64,000 nucleotides of DNA, from assembly GCA_037576195.1 (NCBI GenBank), contig CM075102.1:37444745-37508744 (forward strand). Direction: 5' to 3'. Positions 33,728 through 47,100 of this stretch are shown here, in pieces (the first letter of the stretch is position 1; every line of letters begins with the position of its first letter). Origin of the DNA: Phytoseiulus persimilis. Its lineage: Eukaryota > Arthropoda > Arachnida > Mesostigmata > Phytoseiidae. Both the position numbers and the translations under genes were made by a program. The notes below the pieces were generated by a model that ran no database searches, was not told the origin of the DNA, and saw only the letters and a program-made list of their open reading frames with translations.

Positions 33728-33940
33728 ATGAAACGCTTGTCCACTGCTGACATGATTCACCACTTTCGAGAGCAGTATCTTGCCCGAGAGGGATCTTATC
33801 GAGGGAAAAACTGTGCTTCGTTCGCGTTGCTCTTGCTGCGTCGGGAGCTCTCGTGTGCCCGGAGTGGAGATCAAAAACGGCACGCCAGCGGAGGAATAAT
33901 CCCTCACTGTCGGGGAGCTCGATTCCTCCATCTTCCGTGA
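33728..33940 (+). CDS. Candidate short ORF under the TATA-type promoter
   Basis: This is the first ATG after the transcription start predicted from the TATA box, leaving a leader of about 50 bases. It opens a 70-residue frame (MKRLSTADMIHHFREQYL...) ending at a TGA. There is no signal peptide, domain or clear internal splice pair. The protein is basic with a short Leu-rich run in the middle. It could be the first exon of a longer gene. Support comes only from the upstream promoter arrangement. Confidence 0.2.
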   Translation: MKRLSTADMIHHFREQYLAREGSYRGKNCASFALLLLRRELSCARSGDQKRHASGGIIPHCRGARFLHLP

Positions 33941-33944
33941 TTGA

Positions 33945-36900
33945 GAATCTTGGAACGAGTTGGTCGTCAGCAGGAGTCTGTGGAACGAGATGGGAGAAAT
34001 CACGTCGCTAGGAATTGCGAGTTCATGGGAAATAAACATAATGGCAACTTGGATGGAAGGTGGAACATGCGGGCTTGGAGCGCGCGGAACAGACACTGCA
34101 ATCTATCTGCTGTCTGGATGACGTCCCACGTAGGTATGGCTTGAATGACTGAGTTATGCCGTTGGGAATAAAAATGTCGATGGCCACCTCAATCGACTGA
34201 AATGTGCGTCCTCGCTGCTCGATTGGCAGCCGCAGCGCATCAGGTCGCACGCATCCCACAACGACCGAAAACGCACGAATCGGTGGAGTGCCCATGCCAA
34301 CTGACGATATGCTTCGTGGCGACCCTCCTTGATTCACTGGGAACAGTGCGAGTGCGATTATCTGGAACTCTCTCGGCAGATATCGGATGAAGGGCTCACT
34401 CGACTCGAGCTCGAAACACTTCAGCCGACTCATCGGAACCATTGCCAGATTTGGAGAACGCTCGCTGATTCTGTGATTCCCAAAAGAAGCTCCGTCAAAA
34501 ACCGAATAAAAACTCACAGGAGGCCATAGCCGGTGACCTCAGTGGTATTGATGTTGCCATAGGCCATATCGGTTGTTACGCCCTCACTGCTGTGGCGCTA
34601 GCCAGCGTGCCACCGTGTGCCAGCGTGCCAGACAGTCACCGCCGCGGCATTGGTCCAAAGCAGAATTTCAAGGTCGCCATCGAGGATAGCGAGTTCAACG
34701 ACACTTTGTGCGAGTGAACGCGTGGGCCAGCCGAGATAGGTATTGTGGCCGCAGTTCACACTGAGAATTATCGAATTTTCCCTCTGTGTCTCTTGATATA
34801 TCTGTGCGCCTGCCGGTCGGTTTGTCCGTCTGTCACTTAGTCCGCCAGAGTCGGTTGCTCGGCCGGACGGCTAGCTGGCTTGCTGTCTGGGTCGCTTGTT
34901 GGTTGGACTCGATGCGAGAAGAATGGAGTGGACGTCTGGCAAGACGAGATTGGTAGCATTCGGTGGTCAGCCCGTGGTGGCCGCCGTCATCGTTGATTCT
35001 GCCGTTGCTGCTTGGTAAAAACACCCAACAATCATTGATGGACCGAATTCTACTGAGAATCATCATCATCGTCCTGTGACTTGCGAAATTATAGACTTCT
35101 GAAAATAGAAGACAGACAACAGCTTTGTGAGCTTTCCCCGATCGACTGCTCAGCCACAAACAACGGCAGCGGCGACGACGACAACAACAACGACAGCGAC
35201 GACGGCCACGACAAAGACGAAACGTGCTTGTGGCTGTCCGTCTGCATGTTTTTCTGTTCGTCTCTCCGTTTGTTCGATCAACCGTCCGTCGTGTAGTCGG
35301 TCTAGTGCCCGGCGTGAAGCGTCTGAGGTTTAGGTCACCACAATGAAAATCAGTTTTTCGCAAGTTTCGAGTCGAGCCTTGGCGATGACTCGCTCGATCA
35401 ATAGGAGACCTCGCAACGGCTATCAACGTAGTGACCACCGCAGCACTGTTGCGCTGAAGTGCGAGAAGCCCGAGCTTTCAGAAACCAGGTGATAGCTAGC
35501 TGATCCAAAGAAAGTGAATAGGCCTATACGCCCGGGCTCTCCACGCGGAGTCGAGTTGACTTCTCGCCTGGGGCCGGAGCGTGTCAGCTCCTCGTAACCT
35601 GCACATGGCATTATCAGAAAGAATCAACACTCGAGACGAATCAGAGAAACTCAGCCCATATAAATGAGCCTGTTTGCGGAGCTGACAATGTGACAGCTAT
35701 TTCGGAAAAGATATCATCGATGAAGAAATTCAAAAAATATGACGATGTTTAGATCGGCAACACCTGGTCCATTCGAGATGCATAACAGACATCTACCTAT
35801 CGTCATCTTGTCGTTGGGAATGAACTCCCAGATGCCGAATATTCAGCCCATTGTTTTCCCTCCCTGGCTTATTGGAGCAAGTCTAATTGAACTACATTAT
35901 CGAGAGTGTCCGCCAAGGTGAGCCGATTCGTTTGAATTGCTCCACGCCACTGAAAATCTTCAAAGTTATTCACGCAAAGTTGTCGGAGTCGTGGCTCCCT
36001 GAGATCGGGAATCCGTTCATAAGTCACTCAGCGGAGCAGTTTGCGACCCACTCACGGACTTGGAGTGTATTCTAAAGTCGATCCGACACGCTGTGACCTG
36101 CGCGGTGGGAGCGCTTATTCAACGATTTCGAGCAAGCCATATTTCGTCCACTTCGTGTACCAAGTGGACGCGCATTCAAGTTCAGGCTCCTTCAATCAGC
36201 TGTAGATTTTATTTGATTCAGCTTGTCCGGTCATTCAGCTGTCATTCCGAGGCTGATGACAAGCTCGGTGGCATAAACAACGACCTATTGATAGTTATCG
36301 TAATCTGGTTCTTCCCGTGGCTCAAACGGAGCCAGAAGGAGTCTAGTGTGCTTTCCTTCAGCAGGATCGGCCGGAAAGAGCAGATAAGGATTGGCAGTCT
36401 CTCTGTTGCTCGAGAGTGACACAAGAAAAAGCATGATTGTGGCAAGAATACGGTAGGCAATAAAGAGACCTTCGCTTCGCCGATATCCTCCACCATTCCA
36501 ACCCCCGAAAACACTGCGAACAGCGCGACCCTCCCAGACGCCATCACGGGCAGTGGATTTCCCGATGCCTAGAGCGTTTGAGTCATGATCTTCTCAACGA
36601 AGTTCTATTTTTTACCTTTTGTGAACTGGAACAACGAGGAAACACGACACGAACGAATCGTGGGACCAGACGACCCCATCTCGATGAATGGCCACCACAT
36701 TGAGAAATGTTTCGTTGTTACGCAATCAGCGGCGCTTTCCTTGGTTCTCACCAGTATTTGGTGACATTTTCCATCCAGCGGGATGTGATCCCGCGATTTC
36801 TAATCCAACTGGTTGACCCGAGAGATCCCGCGATCAGAGTACAGCAGTGAGATGTCTAGTCAACGGTCTCGGTTATCTCCGCGTCTTGGAGCTGTTGAGT

Positions 36901-39280
36901 GAGTGGGCTCGCCAGGCACGACCGAGATGTGTGAAGCCCCGCGCGCCTGCGAACGTTTCGAGCATTGTGATAAGAAACGGTCCCCTGTTCTCGGGTGTAT
37001 ATCAGAAATGAGTGATTTATCTCGGAAGCTATGGACGGATGAATATCATTGCGCAGGTTTTCATCGTGGGCGTTGGTTACGGCTGTTCACACATGAAAGT
37101 CGATACTGGACTGGAAACCTTGATATGACACTTCCGGATGGCATCGATTCACACACCCGCTGCATTGGTTTCGATGAATAGCAGCGGTCTATTCAAATAG
37201 TTAGCTCACAATTGACAATGTTGTCGGAAAGCCAAAACAGGTTTTGTTGAATTCATTCAACAGAACACGCTTGCGTGCGTCACTCCCTTGAAAGGTCAAA
37301 AGCTTCAAAAAGCAAAATCGAGATTCTAGCGAGCACGGTCCGAAGAATCGATTCCCAACGATGCGGAAACATCGAAATCAAAACCGGAAAACTGCTGAAA
37401 GAAAGATCCTGAGCCACTGAGGTCGGAAAAACTGAGGCAGGGTCACAAAGACGACTTTCCTGAGCGTCCCCTCGGCGAGCATCGATTGTCGACGCGGCTC
37501 AACGTCGATGATCGATCGACCAGAAGAGATACAAACAGATGTAAGCGATGTATGTACCTCACAAAATGAGCAGCAGCAGTCGCCAATCCAGCGAGGAGTC
37601 GCTCAAATACTGTTCACGAGAAATGTCGTCCCAGTGCCGCCAAATGAAGATGGTCGTCTTTGAGCTTTTGCCTGAAATGCAAACTCTTCAGTTCAGAGCT
37701 TTGCCGCTGTTGCTTCTTCCCGGGGCTCGCCTGTCTTCTCGCAGAGCTTCAGAAGTCAGTCACGCACTTTCATTCAGCTTAATGATTTTGATTTTTGGCT
37801 TCCTCACAAATTATTACGAAACCCAGATTTTGTCAATTCGGGCGACGCGCCCCAAGTTCGGTGCGGACAGCTCCCCGCGAGCTGCTGTTTGATGCGGATG
37901 CATCCATGTTTCCGTTGGATCGGTGTGGGAGATCATCCGGAGCGGTAATGAGCACTCGATCGTACGAGATCTCTTCTCTCGGCGAGGGATAACGTCGTCC
38001 CAGAGTGCAGGCGTCCGCACAGTTCATTAGACTGGTACCCGAGTTGAATTTGACTTGAAAATTTTTCTGACGAGAGTCGCGCAGACCGGATTTGATCCAG
38101 CTCTTGGCTTCCTGGCTTTTCCTTCTTCTGCTGGTGCTCGCGCGCTTGGATCAGATGAAAATCACAGATTGTGAACAGAGGCGCAGTGGCTATACCTAAA
38201 TTGACGCCGTGGAATTCATCGCCGTTCATTTCTCCCCTTCCTGTCGCTGTGGGCCCTCTCAAGCTCGCCTCGATTTGTCAGAAACAAAACGCCCAACGTC
38301 TCAATCTGAGCGCTGAATTCAGGCATTGAGGAAGCTCATTCCGTTTAAGGTCCCCAGCCCTAGTGCGTTCCACCGATTCGGAAGTCAACAGGAAACCCCT
38401 ACGGGCAACTCAAACATCTCCGAACGAATCGGGACCGAGCACGTGTCCGTTACTCTTTGCGACGGCCTTGCTTTCGGAACGAGAAGCTTTCGGAGGAAGC
38501 CCTCTAGTCGTTGAAGTGGGGGAGGTCAATCGGTTGCTCGGCGGCTTGCTTTCTCGGTCTGTCTGACTGAAGGTCTCTGGCCCGTCCTGTCGGTTCATTG
38601 ATGTCTCGATTTGTGAGTCAGTCCGTGTGTGTGTGTCCGATCGACTGAAGGTTTGTCTCCGTGCTCTTTCCTGGAAGAGTCTTGAACATAAACAACGTCG
38701 TCACCATCTCGCATGCTCACGCGGACTGATCGAAGAGCTCGTAGGACGAACGGGAAATTGGCGCCAACACCGTGTCTAGAGATTTCAGGGTCCTACTACG
38801 TTCTCACCCAACAAGACGATCGTCGTGGTCGTTGGCGAAATTCGAGGATTCAAATATTTTCCCTGTCGCTCCTCGTCCGCGCGCGTGGACGCCTCGACAC
38901 CTTTGCCGTAATGGGGACATTCTGGATGGATGGCGTTCCGTATCATGATAATCACTCTCTCTTGAAGCCCGTAGGGACCTCATCTCGCTGTGAACTTGCG
39001 GGAAGGTTCTCGTGCAGGCCGTGTTGAGCCGAGAGGTGAACAGCGCTCGATTGACATAAGCCTCGGAATCAGTTTTCGGTGCCAACGTGAGAAGGGTATC
39101 AGATCTGTTCGCGGCACATCGGTTTACAACGGGCGTAAACATTGAGGGCCGCTTCGCCTTCTATGTATAGAAAGCTATAGCGATATGCTCGGTGCCATAC
39201 TTTTGCTGCCGACACTCACGGTGGTTAAGGTGGAAAGCGAGCGTTGGTTTCGTGAATGGCGACGGAAACGGCAACATAAT
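33945..39280. other. Gene-poor stretch
   Basis: No supported gene. Noted: a GCCAGCGTGCCA direct repeat (34601-34612 and 34619-34630), degenerate tcgg/gtct simple sequence at about 34810-34905, an AAC/GAC trinucleotide patch at about 35158-35215, a hairpin at 36145-36170, and a short GT run near 38625. Confidence 0.4.
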
Positions 39281-39290
39281 AAAGATGAAT

Positions 39291-39311
39291 CTATATATAT
39301 ATATATATATT
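39291..39311. repeat. AT dinucleotide repeat
   Basis: A perfect alternating ta run of about ten units. Confidence 0.92.
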
Positions 39312-39864
39312 CAAGTCAACCGAGCCTCGTTGTATGGAATCCCACTTCTGCTCTTCTGCTCGGAAAACCGCCATCTACACGGATCTGCTACTCAGTTCCG
39401 GGCTGTCTCCGGTGAAAATGACTTTCAATGATACGACGCGACAAACTTTTTCCGCCCGGTCTCCTAACCTCGCTCATCTTCCTCTTCGGCGCCAGCACCC
39501 TCGCGGTTCCGGACTCGGGTACCCGAACTCCATGCAGAATGACCACTAGATTACAATATCATCCTAGAGAGCTCCACACAAATAGGATGCGTGGTAGTCA
39601 GGGAACTTGAATCACACACACGTACGGGGTATTTCATCGCATAGCGCCGGGCATCAGCCACTGGTCTCTCAGATATCACCCTCGCTCGATATCTCAACGT
39701 GTTCCCATCTTCGCATCTCTCCGGAGCCATGCGCCTCTTACGAAGGATGCCCTCAACCCATATCTGGCAGAGAATGTGATCTAGCTGTAAGCAGCATCAC
39801 CAAGCTGAGCTCCCTGATCCGTGGGTTCGCCACTGATCTACGGGAAAACACTCGGACCCATCGC

Positions 39865-40105
39865 TGGTGGCGTACCCAGGGGAGGTGGCCACCCCCCACC
39901 CCCCCTCAGAAACTCTTCGATAATATTTGGAAGGGAGGATTAAATTCCACTCCGATGAATGAAATCGTTCCGCATAGATTCGGTGTCATCAGGAAAATAT
40001 TCACAGGTTTGAAAATCATGTTTATTGCGTCATGAGAAGCTCGCGACGATGATCATCATCATTGTCATCATCATCACATCTTTGCCACCCCCCCCCCCCC
40101 TCCAC
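39865..40105. repeat. Candidate non-autonomous repeat between C tracts
   Basis: A gtggcgtacccagggg motif followed by a C-rich tract (39888-39907) and, about 190 bases later, another gccacccccc tract (40084-40100) bracket AT-richer sequence with an ATC microsatellite (about 40045-40078). 'Tggcgtagccagggg' next to C or G runs is a motif I associate with short dispersed elements in invertebrates. No terminal inverted repeat or target duplication was established. Confidence 0.22.
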
Positions 40106-41019
40106 GAAAGAAGTTCCCTTTGCCCATCGCTGAGTGGAAAACCACGGTCTCCCCGTCTCCGTTGGTCTAATCAACCAGAACGGCTCTACCCGACTTTCGA
40201 GAAACAGGAATGAACGCTATGGTCCGCTTCAAAGTGATCTCGGTCGCGTATCGCGCTCAGCAGTTTGCTCAGGGAAGCGATCTCGCCGTCTAGCTGAATC
40301 GAGGGATAAGATTTATTGTATGTGTTAGCTTCGATCTTTGGAGGGAGATTTGATAGAATGGAAATGCTGTTTGGAAAACCAGACATCGACAGCAGTCAAC
40401 CGCGAGATTCTCAGTTGTGTAATATGCGGTTTGGACTCTCAAGAGTGGATGTTGTCGCTCTGATTCGTAGGTTGATGTTCCTCGTTCGGTCGCTCGTCTG
40501 AGTGGTTCATTCGAGCCATACTTCCTGGCCGCTGTTGCCCGTTCCGAGCGAGCGATGCTTGCCAACCAACTTACCACAGGCACACATACTCCTGCAATGT
40601 CAAGATCACTCGTACAATGGTCCTGTAAGAGAAACAATCCTCTCGAAGGTTAACAACCTGTTGCCACTTGGAATCAATCGTTTGGTCATACTCCCATACT
40701 GAAGCGGTTCGCTCGACTGATCTCTTCTTGGAGTCAACCGAATTTGACTGGTCCCTCGACCATCATCCGGCCAGAACCGGAATCGACAGAGTACCGTTTC
40801 AGAGGAGTACTGCGATGTTCCCGCTCCACTCTGCTCGGGAACATCGTCTCGGTTCTTCTAATTGAGGGGTAAGGAGGCAGAACACTCGTTCCTTTTGCAG
40901 CCCGTGCCTGGGTTGAGGTTCGGATGTCGTCATGAAAGCTCGTGCTAAAGAAAATCGAAGGCAACACCTCAGATCGCTTGGACATTCCCGGTATTTTTCG
41001 ATACGAGAACCCCGTTGCT

Positions 41020-41095
41020 GGGCAAGTTAAGCACCGTCCCGGCGTTGGGTCGGCGAGCTTACGAGCCGGATAGGGTGACGTGGCCGCTCGTTCCC
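41020..41095 (+). pseudogene. 5S-rRNA-like fragment
   Basis: AAGTTAAGCA at 41024-41033 matches the A-box region of animal 5S rRNA. The run onward (ccgtcccggcgttgggtcgg) and GGATAGGGTGAC at 41068-41079 resemble the downstream region with the C box (GGATGGGTGACC). The two boxes sit about 11 bases farther apart than in a functional gene and the 5' half is not convincing. It is probably a degenerate copy or part of a 5S-derived SINE. Confidence 0.3.
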
Positions 41096-41109
41096 TTGTG
41101 AACTTTTCA

Positions 41110-44100
41110 AAATTTTTACCCCTTGGAACATTTAATCTCGTATATCAGCAATGGACGTGACAAGAGAACCAAGAGCTGCAGACAATTCCTCACCCTGCCC
41201 ACCCAGCAGGCAGAGGGGTCGGAGCCTCCAGCCATCAATGATTGTTGGCCAACGCAGTCTTTCGAGAAGGTGCGAGGCGCGAAAAACTGAAAGTGTTCGA
41301 ACGCGCGCCTGTTTGGCAAGAATTCATAAATTGGGAATCTATACGATATCGGACACAGAAGTCGATGCTTTCCTGGAGAGTCGAGTCTAACCGAATTTTC
41401 TGAGGGGGAGAGAAATAGCGCCCATGAACCGGCTCGAGTTACGAGTAGATAGCTCCTCTTATACCAAACGCCAGACTTCTGAGGTTCTACTGAAAATTGT
41501 AAAAGCCCGGTATCTCAGGCCAGGATCAACGATGTCTGAAGTCTTTAGGGGGAAGTCAGAAATTCCGTTGCACCGTTTTAGCAGACCGCCAGGTTGGCTT
41601 ACCACGATTAGGATCTCAATGCTTTCCAGTATCCACTCAGACGGCAGCAGTGCCTACAGTGACGACACTGTGACTGAAAGAACAAGTATTATTTTTAGTT
41701 TCATGTGCATGATAATAAACCCGATAAAAGTATAATAAAAAACCTTGCCAAGTGTATTCCATCCATATAGATTTTACAGCCGTGTGAAATGCCGAGTGAC
41801 TCTGTTTTCCTCAACAGCTCGCTGCTCCGCTCAATTTCTCTGAACCGCTTAACAGCTCTTATCTTCGGTGAAATATACGTCATGCCTGCTCCGCTTCAGT
41901 CGGCAAGCGATTCATCTTCGGCAAACTTGAACTTTACTGCGCCTCCTTCGTGTCGATGTGATTTTCGTCAGCTAATAGCGGCGATCTTCGGCTCTCTAGG
42001 CTCGAATGTCTCACCAGCAGCATTGGCGCTATGGGTACAAGACTTTCGTCGAGATTGCTCAGTGGAATGAACGCTTCGTGCTTCATACGACAGATCTGAT
42101 ATCGATGTCGGCTTGCAGTGCTGGGTGCCGCGAAATACCATGAAGTTCTTCCAGAAAATTCAACGCCGCTCCCCTCCACTGAGATTCACTCTCATTTCAA
42201 ACCCAACAGCGCAGTATCACACACTTATCACCAACCACACTCTCACGTTCAGAGCAGCCTTTCAGCGGCGATTCCTCGAAGTACCTGCGTGAGGCCGAGG
42301 AAATTACTCTCCTGTAGTCTCAGATTTAATATTATATAATAAACGCAGCGCCATGGGTTGCTGTCTGATCCTCTCAGGCATCGTTCCGACGAGTTCGGCC
42401 TCAGCAATCGGAGCCTGTTTCGAATCAATATGGTGTTGTGCATCTCGACCGATCGAGCGAGCTCTGAAAACGAGCCCAAACAGCATCTTTCTGCGAAGAT
42501 CATAAATTTTTGAATGGACCCTCACGCGCGCACGGCGGCACTCTATGGAACGCCTGAGCGAAAAGGCGGGTTTTTCGGAGGGCCGGCAGCGAGCCTCAGT
42601 CTCAGTGACGGACAATGTAAGGGAACGACTCACTGACTGACTGACGAACGGTTGGTAGGCCTGATGCAGGTAATTGCTCATTTAACAAGAAACTTGGCGG
42701 GCAACGCGTTGGGCTGATCTAATCTCCATTTGTTTTTGAACGGACCACGGGAACTTCTATTAACCAAGCCCTGTGATCTCTTCGGTCTGACCAAGACCAG
42801 GATGGAAGACCTACACAACAATATTCGGTCTGGTTGAATATGTACAGACAAAAATGAAGAAGTGACGCTACCGGTGGCTCCGACTCTCCGAAGTGAAGTT
42901 TAGTGACTGGCTAAGGTGGGAACGCACGTATGGACAGATGCGGATGAAAACAGACGAAAAAGGGAAAAGGAACACGGACGGACGAGCGGAAACACACGGG
43001 AACACAAACCGAAACAGAGAAATAGTTGCTGAGTGAATTTAGTAAACGAGAATGAACTATTAAAACTGTCATAATGGGCCGCTCATTAAATCATCTTGAT
43101 TGCCGGACGCTGGTAACGACTCTGAAGCGAAAATTCACGGGAAGAAATAAGAGTGCGAAAGATGAAAGATAGAAGACTCTGCATTAACTGGAAAACGCAG
43201 AAGAGAATAAATTTAATGGTATCCGCATAAATTGTTTAACTTCCATGATCGTAACGCCGAGCCGGTCAGGACCGACTTTGTTAGCTCCCGTTTCATATTT
43301 CTTTCTGGGAATGTTTTCCTCCTTTCGCTTCGTAATCGAGACTAACACTCCTATGAATCTCAACGCGTTGAAGAGGAAAGTCGTAGGACTTGTTCAGCAG
43401 GATTGCCGCGGCGGCCGTCGAACATTACTGTTCGTCGCACCGGCGTGTGACCCGGAAAACAAAACAAAACTCGACTTTTTTTTCGCGTGAGACTTCCACC
43501 AACGCCAGGAGCCCGAGTGCGCCGGAAGCCGAGCTGAATGACCTCAGATATTCTTTGACGCTGAGAACGCTTTCTAGCGAAACGATCGGACAACGTCTTG
43601 TGAGAGCTCCGGGAATGCGGGCTCCTGCGGTTCGAAGAGTTTCCAGAAGATCTGTCGGGGTACAGAATATTCCCCTGCCGAATCAGTCAGAAGTTGAAAG
43701 TGTAGCGACCACCTCTGCCTCGTTGTTCACACATTGCTTGGACGGCACGGTGGTGAGAAGTTTCCTGCTCTTCGAAGGTCGCTGCAAAACTTATTCGGCG
43801 GTTTCGTCATAGAGTCCGAATGTGTAGGAAACTCGTCCGGAGACAGTCGATCTGAAAGTGGTGGCGGCAGCGATGGTTGTAGTGGTCGTTGAGTTCAAGG
43901 TGATCTCAAATGATCGATTCACTCGCTCGTTTGCTGACCGAACTGAACTAGCGAACGAGTGAGCGGACTAGGGAGCGGTTGATCCAGCGGGCGAACACGG
44001 TCGACGAAATACGAGAATCGGCCCGGATCTTACGGGATATGCAGTTGGATATTCTTGGAAAATATCCCGTTCGACCGGTCTTCTGTCCGCGCTGGAATGT

Positions 44101-47100
44101 TGTGTGTTCTGTTGTGTTGACCGCGTTATCCAACGCGATCACCGACAGACTGTCTGAGAGGACAGTCAAAACGATCACCAGTTGACCCGTGGATCTCTGT
44201 CCGTGAGTCCGTCCGTACGATGAATTTCAGTCAGGCACAAAGCTCAGGATTCTGAGGTCGGCTGTTCGCTCCGACGGGAACGAAGGTCCGATGTGCACCG
44301 CGACCGCTTTCACATGGACTCGGCGGCTGATTTCACACGCAGTATACTTTCCACACGGTCCGTGGAAATCTCACGCTCCAGGAAACTCGAAGCCTCTTCC
44401 GCGTTCAAAAGACCATTTCGTTTTAGGTCATTTGACTGCTCCGTGTGAGTATCCGATGACTGGATCTCGTCCGTGCATTTCATCACATCAAAGCAGCTCG
44501 ATTCCGTCAGACTGCTGATCGGAAGACCAGATACGCAGGCGACGCGGCGGTCAGACCGCCTGGTGGCGGCATCACTCAGTCGGTCAGTCAGTCCGTCAAT
44601 GAAATCAGTCGACCCTGCTCAGAAGTCTCCTGCGTTGTAGAGCAAAGATCACGACAAAAATTGCTAGCACACCGATACGTTGACGCTTCTCACTGATCTC
44701 TAAGTACTGATCTCGATCGAGACTCTCTGGAAGGAACAGCTCTTCTCGCTGGATCATCGTCATCTCCCCTGCAGACCGAGCAGAATCAATCCGGTTCGAA
44801 GCCCCGATACCCGGAGAGCAGCGAAAACACTGCACTCGCCGGCGTATTGTAGCAGCAATATTGAACGAGTCGTCAGTTTTGACGTTTCTCGTCTCGCTCA
44901 GGAACGCGCGTGAAGCCGTTTTTGTTTGTAAAATATTCTCGCTAACAGCTCACGCGAGTGAAAGTGCCCAGCCGCTGCAGCTACAATGACTCGTTGATCT
45001 GTTTCCACTCTTTGCACACAGCACAATGCGGAGAACTGCTGACCAGTATCGAGCAAACAGGTATCATGCTAAGCAGCGTTGAGAAAAATACCACTCGAGA
45101 CTACCACCGTCGAGTTCAGTCTCGCAGATTCCATTAGAGCACACATTTAGGGGTCTACAAGTGCAAGCAGATGTGACAATATTGACACTCCAGAGACGAG
45201 GCCGCGACGATCGCGGCTGCCCGAATCTCTCGGCTCCGGAAATGACTGCTCGCCTTGGGGGCGAGTTCCCAGGGAGCTCAAACTCTAATTGTCCACTCCA
45301 GCTCAGTTCCGCTGAACTGTTTCGATTGGAAGTTGCTCCGCTCTGTCCTAGCTCACGGTTAACAGTAGTAGACGGTCCCGTCTATGGAATAAGCTGTATG
45401 ACGTCACTTGAGCTCCGCGGAATGCCGCATCTGTGTCGGGGAATACAAGAAGCCATTCCGCGCCGAAAGTCGGAATTGCATCGTTGAATTTCTAGAAAGA
45501 GGAGAGACAAACAGCGATTCTGTCATTCGAGGAGAATCGTCGCAGATGACGGTCCGCCAGACGCTTCAATCGACCGATCCGGCCTCTGATGCTGCTGACA
45601 ACGGCCGTTCGGTATTTTATGGTCAGTGTTTTGTGTCGGAGTTTCTTCTGGGTATCCAACGTCAACGCTCTTAAACTTGAGCATGTGGACAACCGCTCAT
45701 GCGATTGTCCACGAGGCGGCGTCAGGGGAGTATATGGCGTCGCACGTTTAGGCGGAGCGTTCAACATTGAATGGATTAGCCTCAGGATTTTTCATTGAGC
45801 GACCCGATCCACTGATGCTATCGCTCGACACTCTACCTAAGAGCGCAGAAATGCTCTTCGAGTCAGCCGTTCGCTTCAGAATTCGGAAACTGTGGTGGCG
45901 GATAGCTCGACGCGCATCGGAACGGCGCGGCGCGTCGTCGAGAGCCAAACATCCTAGTGCAGACGAGCCGGCGCGGCGCCTCGGGAGGTGAACGAGTGAG
46001 CGAGCAAAAACGAGCCATGGTAATCAACAGTGAAGTCGAAGCGAACGCTGTGTTTTTCTACCCACTAGCTCACAGTAAAAATCTCGGTTCCGGCGACCGG
46101 AGTTTGTTTGTTGAATGGAGGATTAATGCGCTTTACGAGAACCGCCTCAGCCACCATCCTGTCATAAGAGTCCCTGCGCGACGCTGCTCACCCAGCAAGT
46201 GACCCACGTCGTCGATGTCGTCGCTATGATCATCGACAGGTGACAATGAAGTTGACTCCAACGGCGAACCGATGGCGGACATTCTAGAGAACAACTCGAC
46301 CCCAGACCGAAATCCGGCTCTGGTGGCGGGATTCTCGTTGTTGTCGCAGAGGCAGAGAAATTCACACTGAGAACATACCCCCGTGAGTAATCATGTCGGA
46401 ACTCAAACTTATCATGGACCGGAAGAATTTATGACGAGGATCATGCCGCTCCGACATCGAACCAGACGGCGCGCTCACCGTTATCATTTGAATGTCCACC
46501 GCAGGTGTGCAGCTAGTCTCGAGGTGAACATTTTCCGGATGAAATCAGGAAGGTCCATCCGATTTGATCGTCGATGGGCAGACTCCAACAAGCTTCCTCC
46601 TTTTCCGTGTTGGGGAGTCTGGTGCAGAGGAGCCGACGAGCTCAACAAATTAAGTGAGACACCGGCCGGGTCTTGCCGTCGTTGGAAAAGAACTGGAAGC
46701 CTCGCAGAAACTCTCGTTGCCCAGTGAACTCCTCCAACTTGTCAGCAGGATTGTTGCATCCACTCCGGGTCCATTATCACCGCGGCCGAAACTACCAGCA
46801 GTCCGATCGTGACTTCCAGTTTCTCGATCGATGCAGTTGTATGCGCAGAACGCAACAAACAAGGCGAATGATGCGGATATTTCACTTTGGCCGAAGCATC
46901 AGAATCGTCCGGTGTTCTTTATCAGCTTACTGAAATGCTACGGACTTAGCTCCAAGCGTGGCGAGCAGAGACGCGACGGACTGGACCAGTTGTCTGACAA
47001 CGCGTGTTCCGTGTAGTATCATTTGGAACGAAGCAGCAGTGAACGAACCAACGACCCCGAATCACTGAGGTTTGGACGAACATTCGTTTACACATACAAG

